A model generated the notes under the pieces. The model worked only from the letters and a program-made list of their open reading frames with translations, searched no databases and was not told the DNA's origin. From Ignavibacteria bacterium (GTDB lineage Bacteria > Bacteroidota > Ignavibacteria > OLB7): a stretch of 64,000 nucleotides of DNA. A program made the position numbers and the translations under genes. The stretch is taken from positions 248,001-312,000 of the forward strand of contig JACKAE010000001.1 in assembly GCA_020635205.1 (NCBI GenBank), in the 5' to 3' direction. This document shows positions 52,463-61,048 of the stretch, in pieces. Every line of letters starts with the position of its first letter. Position 1 is the stretch's first letter.

Positions 52463-53761
52463 ATGGCTCAGGAACACTTGAACGATAACTCGCTACATCA
52501 GGGAAGAGAAGAGAACAGCCCTCCGGTCGACAACCAGGACGGCTCACTCGACAACCCACAATCCGAACCGGGGGAAGCCCGGCCAACCCTGTTTGACAGG
52601 ATGCAGGCAAGGCAGTCCACACTTCGAACAAGTCACCCTGCCGATGTTGGTTCGGAAGAGGTTGTCGAAGAGACTGGGGGGAAAAAACCGGCGCGCTCAC
52701 GTGATTCCATTATGCGTCGCCGCTGGCGCAAGTTCAAATCGCTCAAGCGTGGATACTATTCATTTATTCTCCTGATCGTCCTCTACGTTCTCTCCTTCTT
52801 CCTCCCACTCTTCGTCAACAACATGCCGTTGATGGTTACCTACAACGGCGAGACATACTTCCCTGCATTTGCCGATCTGGTTGGCTCGCCATACTATCCT
52901 TGGGAAATGTTCGGACGAACCGGAGATGAAAGTTTTGTCAACTTTCACGAGTTAAAGGAGCAGATCGAGAACGACCCGACGAGCGAAAACTCGATCCTGA
53001 TGCCACTCTATACCTGGGATCCCCTTGAGGGGGATTATGTAGAAGGAGTTCCCCCAACCAAGCCTTCGTCCCGCCACGTTCTCGGAACCGATGCTACCGG
53101 TCGGGATGTGCTGGCTCGTATCCTGTACGGTTTCAATATCTCGATCTCGTTCGGACTCCTGATGACGCTAATCACCTTCCTGCTCGGCACATTCTTCGGA
53201 GCCTTGATGGGGTACTTCGGTGGGAAGTTCGACCTTGTTGTGCAGCGTGGAATTGAAGTCTGGCAAACCCTGCCATCACTCTACGTTATCATCATTGTCA
53301 GTTCGATTATCATACCAAACTTTCTGATACTGATCCTTCTCTTAGCTGCCTTCGGGTGGATGGGAATGACCTATTTCATGCGAGGCGAATTCTATCGTGA
53401 GAAGGCAAAGGATTATGTGGCCGCCGCTATCTCGCTCGGCACAAAAGATTCCACGATTATTTTTAAGCATATCCTCCCCAATTCGCTCACTCCATTGATT
53501 GCCACGTTCCCGTTTGCTGTAGTGGCTGGCATTACCGGTCTGGTCAGTCTTGACTTTCTGGGCTATGGGCTTCCGCCACCCACTCCAAGCTGGGGTGAAA
53601 TGCTCAACGTCGGCCTGAACAACTTCAGTGGGAACTTCCAGAACTGGTGGCTTGTGATTGTGCCAGTAACGGCAATGTTCCTAACGCTCCTGATGGTAAC
53701 GTTCATCGGTGAGGCAATCCGCGAAGCATTCGACCCGAAAGTCTTCTCGCGATTGCGGTAA
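52463..53761 (+). CDS. Peptide ABC transporter permease (OppC/DppC type), extended N-terminus
   Basis: About 432 residues. An ~80-residue hydrophilic N-terminus (NDNSLHQGREENSPPV, GGKKPARSRD) precedes the first membrane helix (YYSFILLIVLYVLSFFLPLF). Second part with HVLGTDATGRDVLARILYG, DYVAAAISLGTKDSTIIFKH (EAA loop) and FDPKVFSRLR is standard OppC. Works with the OppB-type partner. Confidence 0.92.
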   Translation: MAQEHLNDNSLHQGREENSPPVDNQDGSLDNPQSEPGEARPTLFDRMQARQSTLRTSHPADVGSEEVVEETGGKKPARSRDSIMRRRWRKFKSLKRGYYSFILLIVLYVLSFFLPLFVNNMPLMVTYNGETYFPAFADLVGSPYYPWEMFGRTGDESFVNFHELKEQIENDPTSENSILMPLYTWDPLEGDYVEGVPPTKPSSRHVLGTDATGRDVLARILYGFNISISFGLLMTLITFLLGTFFGALMGYFGGKFDLVVQRGIEVWQTLPSLYVIIIVSSIIIPNFLILILLLAAFGWMGMTYFMRGEFYREKAKDYVAAAISLGTKDSTIIFKHILPNSLTPLIATFPFAVVAGITGLVSLDFLGYGLPPPTPSWGEMLNVGLNNFSGNFQNWWLVIVPVTAMFLTLLMVTFIGEAIREAFDPKVFSRLR

Positions 53762-53873
53762 GCTGGACAGGTTAACCCACGTTTGTACAGAGTACACAAG
53801 GAATTTCCTTCTCGATGTACGAGGCTGAAAGCAGAGGATAGGCAGAGACTAAACTAACGTAAGGACTAAACAG

Positions 53874-54908
53874 GTGAGCAAGAAGACATTACTGGAAGTA
53901 CGGGACCTGGTCACGCAGTTCAAAACCGATCGGGGAATCGCGAGAGCAGTCAACGGCGTGTCGTTCGATCTCTACGAGGACGAAGTGCTCGGAATCGTTG
54001 GTGAGTCAGGCTCCGGGAAATCGGTAACCGCCCTGTCGATAATGCGACTAATTCCGGACCCTCCCGGCAAGATTGCTCAGGGATCGATAAAACTCGACGG
54101 TCAGGAAATCCTGAACCTCCCGATTGAAAAAGTACGTGAGTTGAGGGGGAACGAAATCGGCATGATCTTTCAAGAACCGATGACCTCTCTCAACCCGGTC
54201 TTCACGATCGGCTTCCAGATGAAGGAGGGAATCATGCTCCACCAAAAGGTAGACGAAGAGACTGCCCTGAAGAGAGCTGCTGAGATGCTCGACCTGGTTG
54301 GCATACCGGCTGCCGAGAAGCGCCTGAGTGATTATCCTCACCAGTTCTCCGGTGGTATGCGCCAGCGTGTGATGATCGCCATGGCTCTGGCCAACAACCC
54401 GAAACTCTTGATTGCCGACGAACCGACAACAGCACTCGACGTGACAATCCAGGCGCAGATTCTGGAACTCATGATCGAACTACAGAAGAAACGGGAAGGC
54501 TCCTCGATTATCCTGATTACTCACGACCTCGCCGTGGTTGCTGAGATGTGCGACCGGGTGATTGTGATGTACGGAGGAAAAATCCAAGAGGTTGGCTCTG
54601 TCAGACAGATTTTCAAGAACCCGCTCCACCCCTACACACAAGGACTTCTCGAATCGATTCCCCACCCAATCCAGGGAAGCCGCATGAATCGGCTGAAGGC
54701 AATTCGGGGAAATGTTCCGAACATCATGCAACTGCCGAAGGCCTGCAAGTTTAACACACGATGCGACTATGCGCTGCGTGGTCTCTGCTTCGACCAAGAG
54801 CCAGGACTTGCAGAGATCGAGCCAGGTCACCTTGTGCGATGCCATTTGTATGAGAAGTCAACAGAGTTAGCAACGGAAACCGAAGGAATCGCAAGCAATG
54901 AGCGATAA
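53874..54908 (+). CDS. Peptide ABC transporter ATPase (OppD/DppD type)
   Basis: About 344 residues from GTG 53874, eight bases after AAGGA. Walker A GESGSGKSVTALS, Q-loop FQEPMTSLNP, signature FSGGMRQRVMIAMAL, Walker B LLIADEPTTALDVTIQ, and the C-terminal oligopeptide domain with its Cys-rich cluster (CKFNTRCDYALRGLC) that may bind an iron-sulfur cluster. Its end overlaps the start of the next gene by 11 bases. Confidence 0.95.
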   Translation: MSKKTLLEVRDLVTQFKTDRGIARAVNGVSFDLYEDEVLGIVGESGSGKSVTALSIMRLIPDPPGKIAQGSIKLDGQEILNLPIEKVRELRGNEIGMIFQEPMTSLNPVFTIGFQMKEGIMLHQKVDEETALKRAAEMLDLVGIPAAEKRLSDYPHQFSGGMRQRVMIAMALANNPKLLIADEPTTALDVTIQAQILELMIELQKKREGSSIILITHDLAVVAEMCDRVIVMYGGKIQEVGSVRQIFKNPLHPYTQGLLESIPHPIQGSRMNRLKAIRGNVPNIMQLPKACKFNTRCDYALRGLCFDQEPGLAEIEPGHLVRCHLYEKSTELATETEGIASNER

Positions 54909-55929
54909 ACGCCTACTACTCGAAGTCAAAAATCTTAAAGTTCACTTCCCGGTATACGCGGGATTGTTCCAGCGGAAGGTCGCAACTGTGAAAGCAGTTG
55001 ATGGCGTCTCCTTTACGATGTATCGTGGGGAGACTCTTGGTCTCGTTGGTGAATCTGGATGTGGCAAGACAACTGTTGGCCGCACAATTATCAACATCAC
55101 GAAGCTGATGTTCCACGATGCTGAGGTAAGTGGTGAGATTCTCTACCATATGCCGAATGGCGAAGTGATCGACTTTGTGAAGCTGGATAAGAAGAAGATG
55201 CGTCCCTATCGAAGTGAAGTGCAGATGATCTTTCAAGATCCCTACAGTTCCCTGAACCCTCGAATGACTGTAGAGCAGATTATTGAAGAGCCTCTGACAA
55301 TCCATCGTCCAGAAATGGCGAAAGAAGAGAGGCGAAGCAGAGTGCTGATGCTTCTCGATCGAGTTGGTCTGCAACCTGAACAGGCCGGACGTTATCCCCA
55401 CGAATTCTCTGGGGGACAACGTCAGCGCATTGGCATCGCCAGAGCACTTGCCACAAACCCAGACCTCATTGTCTGCGACGAGCCAGTCTCTGCACTTGAC
55501 GTGTCGGTGCAGGCACAGGTGATTAACCTAATGCAGGACTTGCAGGAAGAATTTGATGTGAGCTTCCTCTTCATTGCACACGATCTCTCCGTGGTAGAGC
55601 ATATCAGCACACGCATTGCGGTGATGTACTTAGGTCATGTTGTAGAGCTTGGCGAGTCAGAACAGGTCTACTTCAACCCAACACATCCATATAGCCGCGC
55701 ACTCCTCTCAGCTGTGCCGCAGGCAGACCCTGATAGTGGTCGACGTGGAAGAACTGTCCTCGAAGGGGATGTACCAACTCCACTAAACAAGCCGAGCGGT
55801 TGTCCCTTCCGGACACGCTGCCCGATTGCACGCCCTGACTGTGCGAACAGCTTCCCTCGTTTCGAAGAGAAAGAGTCGGGACATTGGGTGGCCTGCCCTT
55901 ACGTCGAGGCCGGGGTAGAAACACGATGA
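54898..55929 (+). CDS. Peptide ABC transporter ATPase (OppF/DppF type)
   Basis: About 343 residues. Walker A GESGCGKTTVGRT, Q-loop FQDPYSSLNPRMTV, signature FSGGQRQRIGIARAL, Walker B DLIVCDEPVSALDVSVQ, and the C-terminal motif CPFRTRCPIARPDC. It pairs with the OppD-type ATPase. Together with the four preceding genes it gives a complete oppABCDF-type peptide importer. Confidence 0.95.
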   Translation: MSDKRLLLEVKNLKVHFPVYAGLFQRKVATVKAVDGVSFTMYRGETLGLVGESGCGKTTVGRTIINITKLMFHDAEVSGEILYHMPNGEVIDFVKLDKKKMRPYRSEVQMIFQDPYSSLNPRMTVEQIIEEPLTIHRPEMAKEERRSRVLMLLDRVGLQPEQAGRYPHEFSGGQRQRIGIARALATNPDLIVCDEPVSALDVSVQAQVINLMQDLQEEFDVSFLFIAHDLSVVEHISTRIAVMYLGHVVELGESEQVYFNPTHPYSRALLSAVPQADPDSGRRGRTVLEGDVPTPLNKPSGCPFRTRCPIARPDCANSFPRFEEKESGHWVACPYVEAGVETR

Positions 55930-55969
55930 AGGTGAGAGTGGTTCTCACGCAGAGAGTAACCAACAGCAG

Positions 55970-56971
55970 GTGAAGAGAGACATTTCCGATATTCTTCCCG
56001 GCTTTCGCCGAAAGGCATCTCTGCTCGGCAAGCGCATTGCTTTGCCTGATGCACTCGACCCTCGTACTCTCAGGGCTGCCCGAATACTCGCCGACCAAGG
56101 GATTGCAGAACCAATTCTCATCGGGAACTCAGAAGCTCTCCTTCGCGTCGCCGAGACTGAGGGAATATCTATAGCGAATCTCTCTCTGGTTGCGCCTGGT
56201 TCAGGCGAAGGGCACTCTCGCAGGGTAGAAACGTTCTATCAACTCCGCCAGCACAAGAGCATAACAGAAGAAGAAGCAGAGAAATCTTTGCACGATCCCC
56301 TCTACACCGCTGGCATGATGGTTCACCTTGGAGAGTGTGATGGGTGCGTTGCCGGCTCTCTCTCAACCACCGGCGATGTTCTCCGAGCCGGCATTCAGAC
56401 AATTGGTCTTCAGGCAAACGTCTCAACTGTCTCTTCTTTCTTTCTCATCCTCTTTCCTGATAAAGTCTACGCTTTCGCCGACGGAGGTGTTGTCCCGAAC
56501 CCTACACCCGAACAGCTTGCCGACATTGCACTGATGACAGCTCAGAACTACAAACTCCTAATCGACCGAGAACCCCTTGTGGCCTTCCTTTCGTTTAGCA
56601 CCAAGGGGAGCGCGGAACACGCAGACGTAGCAAAAGTTCGGCAGGGATTCGAGATCGCACTGAAAAAAAACGCAGGTGGGGTTGTCATGGATGGTGAGTT
56701 GCAGCTTGACGCTGCAATTGTTCCGGAAGTGGCTGAACGCAAAGCTCCTGATTCCCCACTTCAAGGGAGAGCGAACGTCCTGATTTTTCCTGACCTCGAC
56801 TCCGGCAATATCGCCTACAAGTTAGCTCAGCGGATGGCTGGTGCTGTTGCCATTGGTCCTATCGTTCAAGGACTTGCCAAGCCAATGTTTGATCTTTCCC
56901 GCGGTTGTTCAGTAGATGATATTGTCGACCTTACGGCAATCTGTGCCCTCTCTTCAGAACAAACTGTCTGA
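55970..56971 (+). CDS. pta: Phosphate acetyltransferase
   Basis: About 333 residues from GTG 55970. Short, PTA_PTB catalytic domain only. RIALPDALDPRTLRAARIL, GCVAGSLSTTGDVLRAGIQTIG, NPTPEQLADIALMTAQNY, STKGSAEHADVAKV, PLQGRANVLIFPDLDSGNIAYKL fit Pta. It converts acetyl-CoA and phosphate to acetyl phosphate. It lies 40 bases after the peptide transporter; ackA is not in the window. Confidence 0.92.
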   Translation: MKRDISDILPGFRRKASLLGKRIALPDALDPRTLRAARILADQGIAEPILIGNSEALLRVAETEGISIANLSLVAPGSGEGHSRRVETFYQLRQHKSITEEEAEKSLHDPLYTAGMMVHLGECDGCVAGSLSTTGDVLRAGIQTIGLQANVSTVSSFFLILFPDKVYAFADGGVVPNPTPEQLADIALMTAQNYKLLIDREPLVAFLSFSTKGSAEHADVAKVRQGFEIALKKNAGGVVMDGELQLDAAIVPEVAERKAPDSPLQGRANVLIFPDLDSGNIAYKLAQRMAGAVAIGPIVQGLAKPMFDLSRGCSVDDIVDLTAICALSSEQTV

Positions 56972-57063
56972 AACATCCTCCCCTCTATCCTTTTTCGTGA
57001 CTCTTCCGTTATCGGTGAAATTGCCAACTCATATAAACCGACTTATTCAGTAAGAGGCTATCT

Positions 57064-57567
57064 ATGAAACTGACAACTATCATTTCGAGCATTATTCTCT
57101 TCTGCGCAGTAACTCAGGTATATAGCCAGCCACAGATTGGTGACTTCGGCTTCGGATTGATTTTAGGAGAACCAACTGGCCTAACACTGAAAGGCTCCGC
57201 CGGGAGAGAAAACGCTTGGGATTTGGCACTCGGCTCTTCTTGGTTCGGAAGTCTTCGAATCCACGGTGACTATCTCTGGAATGTTAATGCTTTCAGCTCA
57301 CGCAAAGCCGGACTATACTTTGGCCTCGGCGCGGCACTCGGTTTTGGTCGAGGGAAAGGAGTAGTCTTTAAAGGGAAGAAAGGAGAATGGTACTATTACG
57401 AAGATGAAGAGGCTATGGCGTTTGGCATCCGTGGCGTTGCTGGCGTTAATGGTATGCCCTTTAAAGCACCGGTAGAACTCTTCTTAGAGGTTGCGCCATT
57501 AATTGGCATTACACCTGCCACTGGCGTTGGAACAGACCTTGCAGTCGGTATCCGGTACTATCCGTAA
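57064..57567 (+). CDS. Small secreted barrel-like protein
   Basis: About 167 residues. Signal peptide MKLTTIISSIILFCAVTQVYSQ. Gly-rich repeated strands (GFGLILGEPTGLTLKG, LYFGLGAALGFGRGKG, FGIRGVAGVNGMPF, ELFLEVAPLIGITP) and an aromatic end GIRYYP. Small outer-membrane barrels of this pattern (DUF3996-like) are frequent in Ignavibacteria and Spirochaetes. Function unknown. Confidence 0.7.
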   Translation: MKLTTIISSIILFCAVTQVYSQPQIGDFGFGLILGEPTGLTLKGSAGRENAWDLALGSSWFGSLRIHGDYLWNVNAFSSRKAGLYFGLGAALGFGRGKGVVFKGKKGEWYYYEDEEAMAFGIRGVAGVNGMPFKAPVELFLEVAPLIGITPATGVGTDLAVGIRYYP

Positions 57568-57627
57568 ACGAACAATGCTCTCTGAGGCTGAATATCTATC
57601 GTCAGCTTTTGAGAAGATTACTTGGGT

Positions 57628-57666
57628 GAGATGGCTCGACAATCATCAGCATTGTCGAGCCATCTC
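57628..57666 (+). terminator. Strong hairpin
   Basis: GAGATGGCTCGACAAT (57628-57643) pairs perfectly with ATTGTCGAGCCATCTC (57651-57666). Sixteen pairs but no T tail. Likely ends the previous transcript or protects its 3' end. Confidence 0.75.
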
Positions 57667-57790
57667 GCATTCTCCACTTGCCTGCTTTGACTTTTCTTCC
57701 AATCTTCCCCTGTGACTGAACCGTAGGAAACAGGTCTTTCTCTCTCTCAGTCGCAGATCATCAACAAACCATTCAGAAGAACGGATTGCC

Positions 57791-58498
57791 ATGAATCAAT
57801 CTCCCTTACGCAAGGCGTTGAAGGAAGCCCGAACAGTTGTACTGATAGGCATCTTACTCGCAATCAGCTTTAATCTCTTTGCGTCGAGCAAAGTGCCCTG
57901 GATTCGAACGACAAAGTCGGTCGACACAATATCAGATGACGCACTCTTCAACGACGTTGACACAACCACAATCGACCAACCGATCGACACGGTTCCAGCA
58001 GTTGACTCAGGAATGTCGGCAGAAGAACTTGAGAAGCATCGCATAGACTCTATCAAAAAAGAAGAGCAACGGGTTCAGGATTCGATCAAGAACGAGAAGA
58101 AGCGCATTCAGGATTCAACCGAGAAAGCAGAGAAGGCAAACGACATCTCGAATATCCCGGTAGATGGCGCAAAAGGAATCACTACGGAGCAAGCGAAGAA
58201 ACTTCTCGATATGAAGGCAGCCCTCTTCATCGATGCCCGCCGGAGCGACCAGTTTGGAAAGGGACATATTCCGGGAGCACTAAACATTTATGCCTACGAG
58301 TTTCAGGATAACATCGGCAAGGTAGCAGGCCTTCCGAAGAATAAAAGAATTGTTGTCTACTGCGACGGTGGCGAGTGCGAACTAAGCCACGACCTTGCAG
58401 ATGATCTGGCAAAATTTGGTTTTACAAAAGTTGTGATCTATACCGGCGGTTGGGAAGAGTGGAGCAAAACTGATTACCCTAAATCAACAGGAGAGTAA
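57791..58498 (+). CDS. Membrane-anchored rhodanese with 11-residue repeats
   Basis: About 235 residues. One N-terminal membrane helix (VVLIGILLAISFNLFA, ~16-31), an acidic Thr/Asp linker, then three charged 11-residue repeats at ~84-116 (HRIDSIKKEEQ, RVQDSIKNEKK, RIQDSTEKAEK) that would make a straight coiled-coil stalk. A rhodanese domain follows (FIDARRSDQFGKGHIPGALNI; Cys191 and Cys196 in YCDGGECELSH; GGWEEW). It would handle sulfur or redox groups outside the cytoplasmic membrane. It lies three bases before the MauE/DoxX gene. Confidence 0.82.
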   Translation: MNQSPLRKALKEARTVVLIGILLAISFNLFASSKVPWIRTTKSVDTISDDALFNDVDTTTIDQPIDTVPAVDSGMSAEELEKHRIDSIKKEEQRVQDSIKNEKKRIQDSTEKAEKANDISNIPVDGAKGITTEQAKKLLDMKAALFIDARRSDQFGKGHIPGALNIYAYEFQDNIGKVAGLPKNKRIVVYCDGGECELSHDLADDLAKFGFTKVVIYTGGWEEWSKTDYPKSTGE

Positions 58499-58501
58499 GC
58501 A

Positions 58502-59035
58502 ATGGCGGAAACCTTAACACAACAACAACCCCGAACAACTTCCACCCTGAACGAAATGCACCCAGCAATGCAATCCCTTTCGTTAGCTGTTCGCATTCTG
58601 CTCGGCGTAATCTTTCTCGTCTCTGGCGCAGAAAAACTTGGTGCACTCGACACGTTCGCACACGCCATTGCTAACTACAAGATCATTCCATTTGCGCTGG
58701 CAAACATCTTTGCTGTTTTAGTTGTTTGGACTGAGATTGCAATTGCTGTCCTCCTGATTTCGGGGGCAGCAGTCCGAGGGACGGCACTTGTCACCGGAAC
58801 GCTTCTAACAGTCTTTCTAATTGCGATTCTCACGGCAATGGCTCGCGGCCTTGAGATTGACTGCGGTTGCTTCAACCCTGCCGCAGGTGTCGAACCTGAA
58901 AAAGTTGGTTGGCCGAAAGTCTTTGAGGACTTAGCACTCCTCGCCGGAGCAGTATTCTTGATCTACTTCCCTAAGTCTCCACTGACAATTGATCGACTAT
59001 TGCGAAGGCAAGGAGAGGAGGGGGAAAAAGGGTAG
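58502..59035 (+). CDS. MauE/DoxX-family redox membrane protein
   Basis: About 177 residues with four membrane helices (~27-45, ~62-80, ~85-110, ~138-156). The motif DCGCFNP, with two Cys near the membrane surface, is typical of MauE/DoxX-type disulfide-linked membrane proteins. It is three bases after the rhodanese gene, so the two probably act together in an electron or sulfur relay outside the membrane (inference). Confidence 0.82.
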   Translation: MAETLTQQQPRTTSTLNEMHPAMQSLSLAVRILLGVIFLVSGAEKLGALDTFAHAIANYKIIPFALANIFAVLVVWTEIAIAVLLISGAAVRGTALVTGTLLTVFLIAILTAMARGLEIDCGCFNPAAGVEPEKVGWPKVFEDLALLAGAVFLIYFPKSPLTIDRLLRRQGEEGEKG

Positions 59036-59128
59036 CAGGCAGTCGGTCTTTTCTTGTAGGCTTTGCAGTGATAACTAATTTGAGGGTAACTACTACATTG
59101 TTGGAACAATTTTCGAGCGATCACACAA

Positions 59129-59160
59129 AAAAGCCGTCACGTTTGCACGTGACGGCTTTT
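59129..59160. terminator. Bidirectional terminator
   Basis: AAAAGCCGTCACGT (59129-59142) pairs with ACGTGACGGCTTTT (59147-59160). Between the convergent MauE-like and lipoprotein genes, with an A-run on one side and a T-run on the other. Confidence 0.92.
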
Positions 59161-59184
59161 CAATTTCTGGAACAAGACCTACAG

Positions 59185-60045
59185 TTACTCTGCTGAAACT
59201 CGCTCGACAGCGGTAAGCTCCATCTCGTAGCCGTTGATGGGTTGCGAAACGGTTCCAGCTACCATCACAGTCTTCGACCCCATCGTCTGACGCAAAATGC
59301 CATCCGTAATGTCAACATCGTAGTGGATAAGAACCGAATCGTTAATGATATTTGAGTTTGCTGGAATGGTGATAGGTGGAACGCTAATCTCCTCGGGATT
59401 CGTAGCATTAACGTTCACCCAGTTGTCAGTAGCATACGCAGCACTGTAGGTTTTGGTCGGAGCAGTAACCTCTACCTTGCCAAGATGCTGCGAATTAATT
59501 CCAAGCTTCAACTTCGCATCAAACACCAGTGTGAGCACCATCACATCTTTCAACGTTTGGCTAACGATATTCGAGTTCGATTGAAGCACGCGAGCGCTTG
59601 CATCTTTTGTGCTATTAACCTTGACCCAAGTGTTTGGAAGATCGCCGATATAGGATGAAAGGTCAACCTGTCCACTAAAGCGTTCCAAAACAGTCTGGAA
59701 GAGATTATACTGCGACAACTCACCTTGATCGATTGCGAAGTAAATTTTTGAGCGGCTCTTCTCAGTTGTCCCATCTGCCTCAAAGCGAACTTCTTGAATC
59801 TCTACCACTCCGTTTTCACTGAGTGTATCCAATCCACTCCGCAACACAGTCCAAACAACGACTTGCTTTGAGCTTTCAACGCGAGCGTCATTCTCATCAC
59901 GCTCATAGTAGTTATATGTGAACTTATCACCAGAAGTAAACTTCAGTACTGGATTTACTGACACGGTTGGATTATCGTCCCCACATCCCACCATAGCGGT
60001 TGCGATGATAACGGGCACAAGAAGCAGAAGTGTTTTTCGAATCAT
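59185..60045 (-). CDS. Lipoprotein of unknown function
   Basis: About 286 residues. Signal with lipobox MVGC (Cys21), then a beta-rich protein (FTSGDKFTYNYYERDEND, VVVWTVLRSGLDTL, KTYSAAYATDNWVNVNAT). No family recognised. The composition suggests a periplasmic or outer-membrane-attached lipoprotein. It stands alone between two terminators. Confidence 0.75.
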   Translation of the reverse strand: MIRKTLLLLVPVIIATAMVGCGDDNPTVSVNPVLKFTSGDKFTYNYYERDENDARVESSKQVVVWTVLRSGLDTLSENGVVEIQEVRFEADGTTEKSRSKIYFAIDQGELSQYNLFQTVLERFSGQVDLSSYIGDLPNTWVKVNSTKDASARVLQSNSNIVSQTLKDVMVLTLVFDAKLKLGINSQHLGKVEVTAPTKTYSAAYATDNWVNVNATNPEEISVPPITIPANSNIINDSVLIHYDVDITDGILRQTMGSKTVMVAGTVSQPINGYEMELTAVERVSAE

Positions 60046-60192
60046 GGCATTCTCCTTAAAAGATATATTTGAATATCAGCGATATGTTCAAATGTTCACG
60101 GTATAACACGTGGAAACGGTCAACATAACAGCCCTCATCACTCAAGGTTCAATCAAGTCTCATCTCTACGCTATATCGATTTCGACCAAACA

Positions 60193-60234
60193 AAAACGTC
60201 GCCTGTCAACCAATTGACAAGAGGCGACGTTTTG
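60193..60234 (-). terminator. Terminator of the rplU-rpmA operon
   Basis: AAAACGTCGCCT (60193-60204) pairs with GAGGCGACGTTTT (from 60221), with an inner TCAA/TTGA stem. Read on the minus strand, it ends in a T run. Confidence 0.85.
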
Positions 60235-60266
60235 AACAACCTTGCCGCAATAGTTTGGTTACGTGT

Positions 60267-60527
60267 TTAGGCATCTGCTGGGTAGACACTGATCTGCTTG
60301 CGATCGCGCCCTCTCCGTTCAAACGTAACCACGCCATCAACCAAAGCAAAGAGTGTGTCATCCTTGCCGATACCGACGTTATTTCCCGGGAAGTACCGTG
60401 TGCCACGCTGGCGGACAAGGATATTCCCTGCCAACACCTGCTGACCCCCAAAGCGCTTTACGCCGAGATACTGCGGATTGGAATCACGACCGTTCTTGGT
60501 CGATCCTCCACCTTTTTTATGAGCCAT
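60267..60527 (-). CDS. rpmA: Ribosomal protein bL27
   Basis: 86 residues. MAHKKGGGSTKNGRDSNPQY, LGVKRFGGQ, ILVRQRGTRYFPGNNVGIGKDDTLFAL fit L27 exactly. The N-terminus is the mature form without the cleaved extension of Firmicutes. Co-transcribed with rplU, 64 bases away. Confidence 0.98.
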   Translation of the reverse strand: MAHKKGGGSTKNGRDSNPQYLGVKRFGGQQVLAGNILVRQRGTRYFPGNNVGIGKDDTLFALVDGVVTFERRGRDRKQISVYPADA

Positions 60528-60591
60528 AGCTTTTCTCCTGCTCTATCTTCGTGAATGCTTGTTTTTTCAGCAAAACCAACCTAATTCAGAC

Positions 60592-60888
60592 TTAGGCAGA
60601 CACGCCAGTAACACGAATTTTCGTGTACTCTTGACGGTGTCCATTCATTTTGCGGTACCCTTTCCGGCGCTTCTTGTGAAAGACAATCACTTTGTCATCA
60701 CGTCCGTGCTCGAGAACAGTTGCCGTAACTTTCCCTCCTCCAACGTTGATTCCGTCTCCATCAATTGTCATAACGACATTGTCGAACTCTACGGTTGCGT
60801 TCGGATCTGCTGAAAGGTGTGGAACAACGATCTCGTCATTCTCGGCCACCTGAAACTGCGATCCGGCGATAATAACCACTGCGTGCAT
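60592..60888 (-). CDS. rplU: Ribosomal protein bL21
   Basis: 98 residues. MHAVVIIAGSQFQVAENDEI, FDNVVMTIDGDGINVG, DDKVIVFHKKRRKGYRKMNGHRQEYT. Standard L21 length and motifs. First gene of the rplU-rpmA pair. Confidence 0.98.
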   Translation of the reverse strand: MHAVVIIAGSQFQVAENDEIVVPHLSADPNATVEFDNVVMTIDGDGINVGGGKVTATVLEHGRDDKVIVFHKKRRKGYRKMNGHRQEYTKIRVTGVSA

Positions 60889-61048
60889 AATTTCTACAAA
60901 GAATCAGTGAATTTTGAGTCGATTTACTCGCAAAGAGGGACAAAGATACAGTGCATTCCTCTGTGATCCAACAAATAGAATCGCACAAGGTTGTAACGGA
61001 AGCTGATCGCCTGGACTTTGCAATCCTACCTCTATATTGCAGACATCT

